From NCBI RefSeq assembly GCF_022398325.1, contig NZ_JAKEVD010000042.1:4262-36563 (forward strand): a stretch of 32,302 nt of DNA, in the 5' to 3' direction. The stretch's first letter is position 1. Every line of letters starts with the position of its first letter. The notes under the pieces are model-generated. The model did no database searches, was not told where the DNA came from, and saw nothing but the letters and a program-made list of their open reading frames with translations. This DNA is from Shewanella sp. Isolate13 (GTDB lineage: Bacteria > Pseudomonadota > Gammaproteobacteria > Enterobacterales > Shewanellaceae). A program made the translations under genes and the position numbers. Below, piece by piece: positions 8,154-15,630 of this stretch.

Positions 8154-10586
8154 CTATAAACGATAAGTCAACGTCAGCTTAGCGTTGCGCTCTTCCCCTG
8201 GCATACCGCCCAAGAACATAGCCTTACTGTAATACTCTTCGTTAAATAAGTTATTCACGTTTAACTGTAACTTCCAGCTATCAGCATCGTAGCTAATCGC
8301 GCTATCGACTACGGTATAACTTGGCACATAGCCGTCAGGAATACCAAAAGATGTTGAGTTGGTACTTCTGTCATCAACATATTTTGCCCCAAGGCTGATA
8401 TTAATTGGGCTTGAAAGCGCGAACCAATCTGCCCCATAAGTTACCCAAGCACTTGCCGTGACATAAGGCACACCTTTTTGGCGGGTGTCATAGCTAGAGC
8501 GATTAGGATCTTTCTTGTCGCGAGCATCTTGATAAACCGCATTGACGTTAACCATCCACTGCTCATTAAGGTGAGCATTCATATCAAATTCAACACCCGT
8601 GGTTTCTTCACTACCATTGTAAAAGTGCTTAGGTACGCTCGGTCCAGACACTCCCTCTTCATAATCGGGATTGCTGTATTGCAAATTAGTTCGTGAACTC
8701 TTAAACAGCACTAATGATGCCAGCATTTGATCATTGAAGGCCTTAAAGCGCATACCTAAGTCATCACTTATCGATTCACTATCATCTCTATCGGTATCAT
8801 TTCCGGCAATACTACCGAGAATGCTATAGGCTGTGCGCCCTTTCGAGTGATTAACGAAAAACGACAAGTCATCGGTTGGCATATAAGTCAAACCTAAGTT
8901 ATAGGTCATACCATCATCTGTAGTATCCGCCTCCGGTGTCGGCTGCGCACGACTTGCACTGTAGCGGGGATCAACACCTAAGTGCTCATAGGTCTGCTTA
9001 ATTTGATTAAAGGCCACGCCAATGCGAGAAGTAAATCCATAACCTAAATAACCCACATGCTGTACGCCTACGCCCCAAGCACTGACTTTCTTGTCGTAGT
9101 TGCTGGTTAGTAGCGGATCATGATCTTCGAAGCTACCTTCAGCCCAATTTGGATTACGAATATCGTAAATGTACGGCAGGCTGCCCTGGTAGATCACCTC
9201 TCCCGCTTTGTTCTTGATGACTTTATCGGCATCGTAGATGGAGTATTGCTTAAACGCGATGTCTCTATCTTCATAGTTGGCATTTATCAATAATTCATTA
9301 TCAATATCGCCTATTTGGAAGTCATAACGAAGATCGGCAAAGTATTGCCAAGATGACTCATCGGCATCCACTTTACGGTACTCTTGGCGACGAGCAGCAA
9401 AGGGATAAAGCACGCCATCTTCTACCAAAGGGGCTCGTGGGTCGGCATTAATCGCACCTCTGCGGTTCCAATACACATAGTTGTACGCCCCAGTTTGGCG
9501 AGCAAAGCCTGATGTGTAATCGCGATACTGCAATTGTTGATTCAAAAATAGGTTGTCAGTGAAGTAGATATTGTGGGTCAGCTTAAAGCGCAGCTCTTCG
9601 CCCTCATTATCCTTGGCCATTGGTGAAATAATGCCTGCATTGCCAAATGCGTAGGGAGTTAAACCATCATTTGCTGCTAACGAGTCAGCCAATTGTTTTC
9701 GCTGGGCCTCTGTTAGCTGAATACCCGCGTTGTTTGGATCATTGATTAAATCTTCCCAAGTCACTTCACCTGCAGTTTTGCCGTCAACAGATGCAGAGTT
9801 AAAGATGCGAATAGGGTGACCAATTGAGTCCACAGCAATGGCATCTTTGATGTAGCTCGCCGACAACATCAGATCTTGGCTATCATCGAGCACATACTTA
9901 AGCGAGGTGTAGATCTCATCACGGTCAGTACCTATATCTCGGTAACCGTCGCTGCGCGCTGTTTTAGCAACTACCCGATAGGCTAAATCATCGGTGATTG
10001 CTGCGGTGCTGTCGGCCTCAAGCGAATAGGTATTCCATTGGCCGACTTCGGCAGTAAATGCATGTTTTGATTCAAACTGTGGTTTCTTCTCTATGAGGTT
10101 GATTACACCACCCGCGCTACCCATACCGTAAAGCCCGGTTGCAGGGCCTTTTAACACCTCGACAGATTCAACATTGGTTAACGAACGTGTAGGGTTGAAG
10201 GTATTACCAAGACCCGCACCGCCATACATTCCATCATAGGTGTAGTTTGCCCCTAGACCTCGGATAACTAGATTATCACCGATACCGTAGTTGTTACCCG
10301 CTTGAGTCACACCGCTGATGTTACGCACTAAGTCTTGCAGATTAGTCAGAGCTTGAGCCTGAATCAACTCTTGATCGACAACCACAACCGCCGCAGGCGT
10401 TTCCATCAAGGACATGTCGGACTTGGTCGCTAAACCTGAGTTCATCACAACCTGATTCTGGCGGCCATATACAGTAATGCGCTCCACATTATCGAGCGAT
10501 TCATCTGCTTGCTCAGCGTAAACATTAGTTGCTAAAAATGTCGATGCACAAGCAATTGCTAACACCGAATATCGGAAATGTTTCAT
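8154..10586 (-). CDS. TonB-dependent siderophore receptor
   Basis: An 810-residue outer-membrane receptor of the ferric-siderophore class. The signal peptide ends near VYA at residue 24. The TonB-box-like segment ERITVYG follows at about 35-41. The plug has DNLVIRGLGANYTYDGMYG and VEVLKGPATGLYGMGSAGG, strong marks of the FhuA/PupB/FpvA-type family (TIGR01783-like). The barrel ends in LTLTYRL. The ATG at 10586 is chosen over the TTG one codon upstream; GGGGT lies about 7 bases before it. No siderophore biosynthesis gene is near, so it may import foreign siderophores; the ligand cannot be named. It is controlled by a promoter with Fur site and probably CRP (see nearby entries). Confidence 0.9.
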   Translation of the reverse strand: MKHFRYSVLAIACASTFLATNVYAEQADESLDNVERITVYGRQNQVVMNSGLATKSDMSLMETPAAVVVVDQELIQAQALTNLQDLVRNISGVTQAGNNYGIGDNLVIRGLGANYTYDGMYGGAGLGNTFNPTRSLTNVESVEVLKGPATGLYGMGSAGGVINLIEKKPQFESKHAFTAEVGQWNTYSLEADSTAAITDDLAYRVVAKTARSDGYRDIGTDRDEIYTSLKYVLDDSQDLMLSASYIKDAIAVDSIGHPIRIFNSASVDGKTAGEVTWEDLINDPNNAGIQLTEAQRKQLADSLAANDGLTPYAFGNAGIISPMAKDNEGEELRFKLTHNIYFTDNLFLNQQLQYRDYTSGFARQTGAYNYVYWNRRGAINADPRAPLVEDGVLYPFAARRQEYRKVDADESSWQYFADLRYDFQIGDIDNELLINANYEDRDIAFKQYSIYDADKVIKNKAGEVIYQGSLPYIYDIRNPNWAEGSFEDHDPLLTSNYDKKVSAWGVGVQHVGYLGYGFTSRIGVAFNQIKQTYEHLGVDPRYSASRAQPTPEADTTDDGMTYNLGLTYMPTDDLSFFVNHSKGRTAYSILGSIAGNDTDRDDSESISDDLGMRFKAFNDQMLASLVLFKSSRTNLQYSNPDYEEGVSGPSVPKHFYNGSEETTGVEFDMNAHLNEQWMVNVNAVYQDARDKKDPNRSSYDTRQKGVPYVTASAWVTYGADWFALSSPINISLGAKYVDDRSTNSTSFGIPDGYVPSYTVVDSAISYDADSWKLQLNVNNLFNEEYYSKAMFLGGMPGEERNAKLTLTYRL

Positions 10587-10617
10587 CAAATAACCCCACT
10601 TTAGTATTATGCGGCGA

Positions 10618-10646
10618 GATGATAACGATTCTCATTAGCTTTTCAA
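10618..10646 (-). promoter_or_regulatory. Siderophore receptor promoter with Fur box
   Basis: On the minus strand, -35 TTGAAA (10646-10641), a 16-base spacer and -10 TATCAT (10624-10619) each differ from consensus at one position. The Fur box, AATGAGAATCGTTATCATC (10636-10618), fills the spacer and -10 and closely matches the Fur 19-mer. This is the classic arrangement for iron repression. Confidence 0.85.
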
Positions 10647-10760
10647 CACTTGTTTCAGCACTGATACATGTGGGATTTGTTTGTGATTGTTTTGACTTGA
10701 TTTTATTGTTCGGAATTTACATTGTAAATTTAAAGGTAATACTTTAAAACCAATGAGATA

Positions 10761-10776
10761 GGTGACAAAGATCACA
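10761..10776. promoter_or_regulatory. CRP-type binding site
   Basis: GGTGA-CAAAGA-TCACA matches the CRP consensus TGTGA-N6-TCACA in nine of ten bases. It is centred about 180 bp upstream of the siderophore receptor ATG, the only gene reading away from it, and well upstream of the Fur-controlled promoter. Binding is inferred from the motif only. Confidence 0.6.
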
Positions 10777-10994
10777 CAAAACACTGTGCAAAAATCAAAC
10801 TCAAGTTTTACCCCAAAATGTTCCAAACTCAAATGTGTTCAAACTTTATCCAAAAGACTTAACGTCGCTTGTCTACAGCCACTCCATGTTGGCGCAACTC
10901 TGCGTCCCAAAAACTAAGCAATATTCTGCTGAGCAGTTAATCTTGGACTAACTGCTTAAGGAACAGAGTTATAGGTACTGGTTTAAATAATCGA

Positions 10995-11059
10995 GCTAAA
11001 TACTAAGGCTAGATACTAAATCTAGATACTAAGCCTAAATACTAGGGCTAAATAATGGG
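10995..11059. repeat. Degenerate tandem repeat, 5 copies of a 13-bp unit
   Basis: Five consecutive 13-bp units of the form GCTAAATACTAAG (10995-11007, 11008-11020, 11021-11033, 11034-11046, 11047-11059), each one to four bases from consensus. The last unit contains the stop codon of the minus-strand gene ending at 11048. Confidence 0.85.
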
Positions 11060-11539
11060 AATTAAGTGCGGTGCACTGCGACAATAATTCACAAGGTGTC
11101 CTGCAAGGCGGTCATACAAGTCATCTTTTATATAGGGCTGCTCTTCACTGTAAATACGACTGTCGAGTTCAGTTGGCAGGATAAAATTTGCAAGGCGATT
11201 AATATCGGCTTCAATGGTGAGTCTAGTTTCAATAGAAAAGGTCTCAGCCAGTGGATAATCACTGGAAAGAAAAGCACGGCGAAGAAACACTAACATCTCA
11301 TCGAAGCTAGCATCCCAGTTAAGGTTACCGTTAGCCTGCGCCTCCCAAGCCAGTAGCTCGAGTACGCGAATAACCTCACCTTGTAAGGTTTGGCATTGAC
11401 CCGATACTGGCACTAAATGCTCCCATAACCAGAGCACCGTATCGGCGTTACTGCCGCTAACATTCACCTTATTACCGATAGCATTCATCTGAGTTATCAC
11501 CTCTTCAGACTCACACTGCTCTATGCAAACTCCATCCAT
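11048..11539 (-). CDS. Hypothetical acidic soluble protein
   Basis: A 163-residue protein without signal peptide or membrane segment. It is mainly helical and acidic, with several Trp and Leu clusters (for example LWLWEHLVP and LELLAWEAQ). No family is recognised. The start at 11539 is chosen because AAGGAG lies five bases upstream on the minus strand; an upstream in-frame ATG at 11575 would add 12 residues but has no ribosome binding site. It follows the GlyGly-CTERM gene by about 125 bp on the same strand and could be co-transcribed. Its stop codon is inside a 13-bp tandem repeat, so the C-terminus may have been changed by repeat growth. Confidence 0.6.
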   Translation of the reverse strand: MDGVCIEQCESEEVITQMNAIGNKVNVSGSNADTVLWLWEHLVPVSGQCQTLQGEVIRVLELLAWEAQANGNLNWDASFDEMLVFLRRAFLSSDYPLAETFSIETRLTIEADINRLANFILPTELDSRIYSEEQPYIKDDLYDRLAGHLVNYCRSAPHLIPII

Positions 11540-11664
11540 ATCTGCTCCTTCCATGTCAGCTTCTTCATAACGCAAGCTTTAGTATTTTGAGCAACATTTT
11601 AACTGGATTTGCGACAGATGCTCAAATCTTGCACTGAGTTTCTGCAACAAATCGTCAGGCCACG

Positions 11665-12603
11665 CTACTTAAAAAACCTTGAGCCTAAGCTTCTGCAACA
11701 GACTAAACCAAGCAGCAGTAATAGCGTGGCAAGCGACACACTACCACCATGGTAATCATCATAAATATTATCTCTATCGCTACTCTCCAGCGGCAGCGCA
11801 TATAGACCATCAAAATCGTAGGAGCTTACCGTTGCCACAATATCACCATAGCCAACCTCATAGAGATCGATTAGCACATCGTAGTGGTCGGTCGGGTAGC
11901 CCCGATCCAGTGTCGTTAACACTTCAAAGTCATCATCGGTAGCATTGCCATAAATGCTAAAAATATCTGTGGTGTAGTAATGCTCCCAAGGCCCGCCGTT
12001 GCGACTCATGTAAAGCTCGGCAAATACATCAGCGCGCTCATTGACATAAATCCCCTCTACATCGGCATCGAAGATCACACTAAAGGTTTGATAGAAGCCA
12101 TCGTAGTCGTTATCGACAAATAAGCGGCTATAGGCATCGTAAATATAAAAATCACGATAAACGCCATTAGCAAACTGCTTAACCGAACCACTCTTGGCTA
12201 ACTCCTGTTTAGCCTGAGCCGCCTTATCAATATGGGCTTGTATGACTTTTTCTCGAGTAAGCGGCTCACGGGTGGCTCTAGCCTCTCCTTTCTCCTCAAG
12301 GCTTGCCTGTTGCTCTGCTTGCTTCAGCCGCTGCTGCTTAAGCTGGCTTATTTGCACCTCAGATAAGTTATTGCCGTCTTCGGCTGTTTGGGGACTTTGC
12401 TCGTCACTGGAAACAGTTTGCGCAACTGAGGTGCTTTTCGGCGGTGAAAGCAGAGTCATATCTGAGTTGGCACTGGCAGGCTGCATTGCACTCATAAATA
12501 AGGTTAACAGACCAACACTCGCCGCTCGCGCCCACATGCACTTTTGCTCAACAACATTAGTTATATGAGTTTCATTAGTTGTATGATTTTGTTTTGTGTT
12601 CAT
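11665..12603 (-). CDS. GlyGly-CTERM surface protein, choice-of-anchor H type
   Basis: A 312-residue secreted protein. A long N-terminal signal region ends near PASA (about residue 46). A Gln/Lys/Glu-rich, probably coiled-coil part follows (about 75-135), then a beta-rich acidic domain with DNDYDGF, YDVLIDLYEVG and YDFDGLY motifs. The C-terminus is a GlyGly-CTERM tail: GG, a Leu-rich hydrophobic helix (LATLLLLLGLVCC) and basic residues. Such tails are known to be cut by rhombosortase and lead to surface attachment or release through type II secretion. The domain resembles the choice-of-anchor H family (recalled, not searched). ATG 12603 is preferred to the longer 12636 start because GAGGTG lies just before it. 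Its promoter has the same activator-like box as the DUF3300 gene. Confidence 0.75.
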   Translation of the reverse strand: MNTKQNHTTNETHITNVVEQKCMWARAASVGLLTLFMSAMQPASANSDMTLLSPPKSTSVAQTVSSDEQSPQTAEDGNNLSEVQISQLKQQRLKQAEQQASLEEKGEARATREPLTREKVIQAHIDKAAQAKQELAKSGSVKQFANGVYRDFYIYDAYSRLFVDNDYDGFYQTFSVIFDADVEGIYVNERADVFAELYMSRNGGPWEHYYTTDIFSIYGNATDDDFEVLTTLDRGYPTDHYDVLIDLYEVGYGDIVATVSSYDFDGLYALPLESSDRDNIYDDYHGGSVSLATLLLLLGLVCCRSLGSRFFK

Positions 12604-12634
12604 CTTCACCTCGAAATTTTTTCTTAATGAGGTC

Positions 12635-12667
12635 ATTAGAGTCCACTGAGTGTGAACACAAGCTGAA
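12635..12667 (-). promoter_or_regulatory. Activator-type promoter of the GlyGly-CTERM gene
   Basis: Minus strand: TTCAGCTTGTGTTCA (12667-12653), exactly 12 bases, then TCTAAT (12640-12635) as -10. TTCA repeats with an 11-bp period, as for OmpR/PhoP-type regulators that overlap the -35 position. The same box and spacing occur before the DUF3300 gene next to a PhoP/PhoQ-like pair. Confidence 0.6.
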
Positions 12668-12764
12668 CGTTCAAAATTGTCTAGCCTTCGAATGAAGGCT
12701 GATTACATTTTTTGGGTAGCACTATCAGGTAGCGAGCTATGAGTTATAACTTCATTGCTATCAA

Positions 12765-12955
12765 TCGCCTCCAGCGAGTGCCGGACAGGATGTCCGAATG
12801 TCGTAAGCACATGGTCAATGATGTTCCCTACATCATAATGACATTTCCCATATCCCTACGGGTCAGATGTGAAAGAACGACGTATGTGCAGACACTGCCG
12901 TGACACGCAGCAAGTCCTTCTCTGGAAGCTTTGTAGCCTGAGATTTCCTAATAAA
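12765..12955. repeat. Candidate dispersed noncoding repeat
   Basis: A GC-richer noncoding block inside AT-rich DNA. It contains a hairpin (CGGACAGGATGTCCG, about 12783-12797) and no open frame or promoter. Its texture resembles dispersed intergenic repeats of Shewanella genomes; this is from memory and needs a genome search. It appears once in this window. Confidence 0.35.
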
Positions 12956-13022
12956 GTGTGCTTAAGCCTAACCTAAAATTATTGGATAAATGCGAGGTTA
13001 GAATTCTACACAGATAACTCGC

Positions 13023-13067
13023 GAGTGAAGTGAGTGAAGTGAATGAAGTGAGTGAAGTGAGTGAAGT
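13023..13067. repeat. Tandem repeat, 5 copies of GAGTGAAGT
   Basis: Five perfect-phase 9-bp units (13023-13031 through 13059-13067), only the third with one change (GAATGAAGT). The unit shares GAAGT and length with the 11-copy array at 761-859. Confidence 0.95.
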
Positions 13068-13107
13068 AAGCAGAATCGAACATTTTTCACTCTATAAACT
13101 TCTAATC

Positions 13108-13191
13108 CTTTTATAAATCATTGAATTTATAATGATTTGTAAAAGATTGTAGAGACCTCTACATCAAGGCGCTCACTTTTGTGGGCTTGAT
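13108..13191. repeat. Three adjacent inverted repeats
   Basis: First: 15-bp arms with one mismatch (13108-13122 and 13131-13145) around an 8-base loop. Second: GTAGAG/CTCTAC (13149-13154, 13157-13162). Third: ATCAAG/CTTGAT (13163-13168, 13186-13191). They are almost contiguous and lie about 160 bp before the first cassette gene. This could be a structured RNA, a REP-like cluster or terminator remnants. Confidence 0.6.
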
Positions 13192-13348
13192 ATTAATAAA
13201 ATTGGTCTTAATGTTTCGTTTTATCAATATTAAACATTCGTTTGGCTTAGTATGGTTGCTGCTAAGTTGAACTTTAGTCGGAAGATTATCGAGCAACTAT
13301 ATAATAAGCTGTTAGTAGTCAAAGGTTCATTATAGAAAGGAGTCTCAA

Positions 13349-13528
13349 ATGAATAAAAAAACTAAAGAAAATCTAACTGAAGCTGCGCTCATTGGAACGG
13401 GTCTTTTGAGCAAATTTGCTCTCTTAAAATCAATGACCGAATCTAAAACATTAACGACAATGGTGATCCTTGGCTTACTATTTTTTAGTGGTTTTATTTT
13501 GTTTTTAGTAAAGATGGCTGGCGCCTAA
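13349..13528 (+). CDS. 59-residue single-pass membrane peptide on a gene cassette
   Basis: A short gene: ATG at 13349, stop at 13526-13528. AAAGGAG lies just upstream (about 13337-13342) at good spacing, a strong start signal. The peptide has a Lys-rich N-terminus (MNKKTKENL), a semi-hydrophobic first half, and one clear transmembrane helix (about residues 38-55, VILGLLFFSGFILFLV), ending KMAGA. No family is recognised. It lies directly before an attC site (13546-13642), so it is the gene of an integron-type cassette. Small membrane peptides on cassettes may be toxins, antitoxins or stress proteins, but nothing here decides which. AT-rich composition fits transfer. Confidence 0.65.
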   Translation: MNKKTKENLTEAALIGTGLLSKFALLKSMTESKTLTTMVILGLLFFSGFILFLVKMAGA

Positions 13529-13545
13529 CGTTAATCTGTCAGCTA

Positions 13546-13642
13546 CTAACGAGCTGCTAAATTCAGGTTCACTAAGACTGTCATGCCATTTGCTGAGCAA
13601 ATCGCCCGCCAGCACTTGGTTCACTTATTAGCAGGGCGTTAA
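13546..13642 (+). other. attC recombination site (VCR-like)
   Basis: Imperfect inverted repeat of about 97 bp. Outer boxes: TAACGAG (13547-13553) and GGCGTTA (13635-13641). Inner boxes pair perfectly: CTGCTAA (13554-13560) and TTAGCAG (13628-13634). The middle holds a hairpin (ATTTGC/GCAAAT) and further imperfect pairing. Layout and the GGGCGTTA end match the first attC at 653-746. Expected crossover at G/TTA near 13638/13639. Confidence 0.8.
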
Positions 13643-13722
13643 GCTCCTATGCCTTTACGCAACTTTCATCAATTAACTCTCAATAAGTGAATAATCATTG
13701 ACTTATTAATAAGGATATCGAG

Positions 13723-14115
13723 ATGTTTAGCCATATTATGATTGGAACCGATGATATTAAAAGTTCAGAACGTTTTTATAACTCTGTATTAGCTGTGCTA
13801 GGCATCAACGAGCCAGTACATAATGTAAATGACACTGGTCAGAAACGATTGTTCTATGTACGTAATGGGTCAGTGTTTTGCGTTACTGAGCCTATAAATG
13901 GTGAACCCGCACGCGCAGCTAATGGCTCAACTATTGGATTTGTTTGTGACTCACCAGAGCAAGTAAAAGAGTTCCATTCTGTTGCCATAGCAAACGGCGC
14001 GACTAGCATTGAGGGCTCTCCAGGCTTACGTGATAATTCTACAGGCAAAATGCATCTGTGCTATTTCTTGGATCTAGATGGCCATAAAATTTGTGGAATG
14101 TGCCGCTGCGAATAA
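13723..14115 (+). CDS. VOC-family (glyoxalase/bleomycin-resistance fold) protein
   Basis: A 130-residue cytoplasmic protein of the vicinal oxygen chelate superfamily, with the paired beta-alpha-beta-beta-beta fold. MIGTDDIKSSERFYNSVL at 5-22 begins the first module; IGFVCDSPEQV, then FLDLDGHKICGMC begin and end the second. LDGHKI carries the typical late metal-site His. Members include glyoxalase I, dioxygenases and drug-binding resistance proteins; activity cannot be assigned. TAAGGA before ATG 13723 gives a good start. It lies between a clear attC (13546-13642) and a weak attC-like site (14174-14221), so it is probably a mobile cassette gene; VOC proteins are common in cassettes. Confidence 0.8.
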   Translation: MFSHIMIGTDDIKSSERFYNSVLAVLGINEPVHNVNDTGQKRLFYVRNGSVFCVTEPINGEPARAANGSTIGFVCDSPEQVKEFHSVAIANGATSIEGSPGLRDNSTGKMHLCYFLDLDGHKICGMCRCE

Positions 14116-14173
14116 GGTGCAGCAAAATGTTCCCCAAGGATTCGACAGAATAAAAAGGCGTCCCCCAAAGGAC

Positions 14174-14221
14174 GCCTAACTGCTGAAATGATAACAACGG
14201 CGGAGAAATAAATTGTTAGGC
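14174..14221 (+). other. Weak attC-like site
   Basis: GCCTAAC (14174-14180) and GTTAGGC (14215-14221) are perfect inverted core boxes of the classical RYYYAAC/GTTRRRY type, 34 bases apart, directly after the VOC gene. The inside pairs poorly and 48 bp is shorter than usual attC sites. The left box overlaps a hairpin (AGGCGTCC/GGACGCCT, about 14156-14178). It may be a short or decayed attC, or chance. Confidence 0.35.
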
Positions 14222-14330
14222 GAAATCATGCTAAATAAAGCAAACAGAGTCATATTTTCTTGTTGCTTGTCATATCAATGAATAATCAACGAGTTAAAAT
14301 AACTGGAATTTTTTAATCATTTGGTGAGCT

Positions 14331-14675
14331 ATGATTGCTGTAATTTTTGAAGTTCAAGTCGCGGAAGGGAAAACTACGGAATACCTTGATATTGCAAACG
14401 AAATCAGACCACTTCTGGCGGAAATTGAGGGCTTCATTTCAATAGAGCGCTTCCAAAGCCTGACTAACGAGGGCAAAGTTCTTTCCCTGTCATTTTGGCG
14501 CGATGAAGAGGCGATTAAAGAGTGGCGTTGTCTAGAAGGGCACAGACTTGCTCAATCTAAAGGTCGAAACAGTGTTTTCGAAAGCTACCGATTGAGGGTT
14601 GCGGGTGTTATTCGAGACTATGGTATGGAGGAGCGTTCTCAAGTTCCAAGGGATAGTATCGAAGCACACGGATAG
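14331..14675 (+). CDS. ABM (antibiotic biosynthesis monooxygenase-like) domain protein
   Basis: A 114-residue ferredoxin-like-fold protein. MIAVIFEVQVAEGK at 1-14, RPLLAEIEGFISIERFQS near 27-44 and LSLSFWRDEEAIKEWR near 52-67 match the family of small homodimeric ABM proteins closely; the C-terminal YRLRVAGVIRDYGM is also typical. Members include quinol monooxygenases and heme-degrading proteins, but many are uncharacterised. GGTGAG before ATG 14331 is a good ribosome binding site. It follows the VOC cassette and could be a third cassette whose own attC is lost, since none is seen after its stop. A terminator lies at 14853-14877. Confidence 0.8.
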   Translation: MIAVIFEVQVAEGKTTEYLDIANEIRPLLAEIEGFISIERFQSLTNEGKVLSLSFWRDEEAIKEWRCLEGHRLAQSKGRNSVFESYRLRVAGVIRDYGMEERSQVPRDSIEAHG

Positions 14676-15134
14676 AGTTCACAGCCTAGATATATGGAGC
14701 TGTGTAAACTTTATTTACTTTACACATATTCCCTCCACCCGAGGCCCACTTTTGGACTCTTTGCAGTAACTTAATTTTGTCCTGTAATAGAAGTTTGTCA
14801 TTGCGCAGCAAGCGTTGGACTTTTTGTAATCGATTCTAAAATTTGATAGTTAAAAGCGAGCCCTAGTGACTCGCTTTGTTTCTGGCACTTTTAGCTGTAA
14901 TAGTCGCGAAACTCATTTAGAGGTGGTCTGATTAAGTGCGGCGCTCAATAAGTGATCACCTCATTCTATCCAGGCTAGTCGTCTTCAATGCTCTCTGACA
15001 TTGCCATATCAGTGCCATAAAACACCTAGCATAGTAATAAAATGATCTTCTATTACTGGCATCTAGTTTGTTTGCTATGACGCAAAGTAGCTGCCTGCAA
15101 AATATCGCTTATTGAGCTTAGAATGTATTCGCCA
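14676..15134. other. Intergenic region after the ABM gene
   Basis: Holds one terminator-like hairpin (14853-14877) and a weak inverted pair AGTAATA/TATTACT near 15030-15056. The rest shows no gene, promoter or attC. It separates the possible cassette block from the minus-strand YjhX-like gene. Confidence 0.4.
14853..14877 (+). terminator. Probable terminator of the VOC/ABM block
   Basis: AAAGCGAG (14853-14860) and CTCGCTTT (14870-14877) form a perfect 8-bp stem with a 9-base loop, followed by GTTTCT. It is about 180 bp after the ABM gene. Confidence 0.6.
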
Positions 15135-15392
15135 TTACCTCTGATTCATTTGAGCTTGAACACAAGTCGCTCCCAAATGTGTTATTCGGTAAGGCTGCCC
15201 ATTCTTTGAGCTAATCACTTTTTTTCTCTTTAAGCTGTTAAATACATCTATGGTGCAGTTAGATAGGCCATAACCCTCACGGGTAAAACAAATTACCTCA
15301 GCGAGTTTTCTATTGTCATCTAGGTAACGACGAATTTCTCCACCCATCGCAAGAGTGTGAAGTACACGTTGTTCTTGTTTTGATAAATTCAA
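15135..15392 (-). CDS. yjhX: YjhX/TopAI-like protein (UPF0386)
   Basis: An 85-residue basic protein of the same length as E. coli YjhX, with matching MNLSKQEQRVLH start, CFTREGYGLSNCTIDVFNSL middle and NGQPYRIT near residue 66-73. YjhX (TopAI) of E. coli is reported to inhibit topoisomerase I and to pair with YjhQ, a GNAT-type antitoxin. Here a GNAT gene lies 238 bp upstream on the same strand, a suggestive but reversed arrangement. Start is TTG at 15392, with GGAG seven bases before it on the minus strand; no ATG is available. Family assignment is good; toxic activity is inferred from the homologue. Confidence 0.8.
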   Translation of the reverse strand: MNLSKQEQRVLHTLAMGGEIRRYLDDNRKLAEVICFTREGYGLSNCTIDVFNSLKRKKVISSKNGQPYRITHLGATCVQAQMNQR

Positions 15393-15630
15393 AGGATTTC
15401 TCCAAATATATTTTAAATTTTGTCCTCATAGTTGTTTTTGAAATTGTGCTTGTTGCTTTAGGCATCAAACACGGCTTTTATACAATGCTAAGTAGTGTTC
15501 TAGTCAAAAATCACCTTGTCATTTGTTTTTCAGATTCATAGCACCAACGCAAAATAGTATGCCTCGTTACTCTACTAATTCATGCATTTGCGCCATTTTA
15601 TGGGCGCACTATAGTTCCTCAATATAAAAT

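Larger units (their letters stand above)
10587..11047. other. Promoter region of the siderophore receptor plus repeats
   Basis: From the receptor outward it holds a Fur-controlled promoter (10618-10646), AT-rich DNA, a CRP-type site (10761-10776), unremarkable sequence, and then a 13-bp tandem repeat that runs into the neighbouring hypothetical gene's stop codon. No small gene was found. Confidence 0.5.
12604..13348. other. Repeat-rich intergenic region
   Basis: 745 bp without a convincing gene. In order: the GlyGly-CTERM gene promoter (12635-12667), a 7-bp-stem hairpin AGCCTTC/GAAGGCT (12683-12700), a probable dispersed noncoding repeat (about 12765-12955), a 9-bp tandem array (13023-13067), three adjacent inverted repeats (13108-13191), then AT-rich leader DNA of the first cassette gene. 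Confidence 0.5.
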
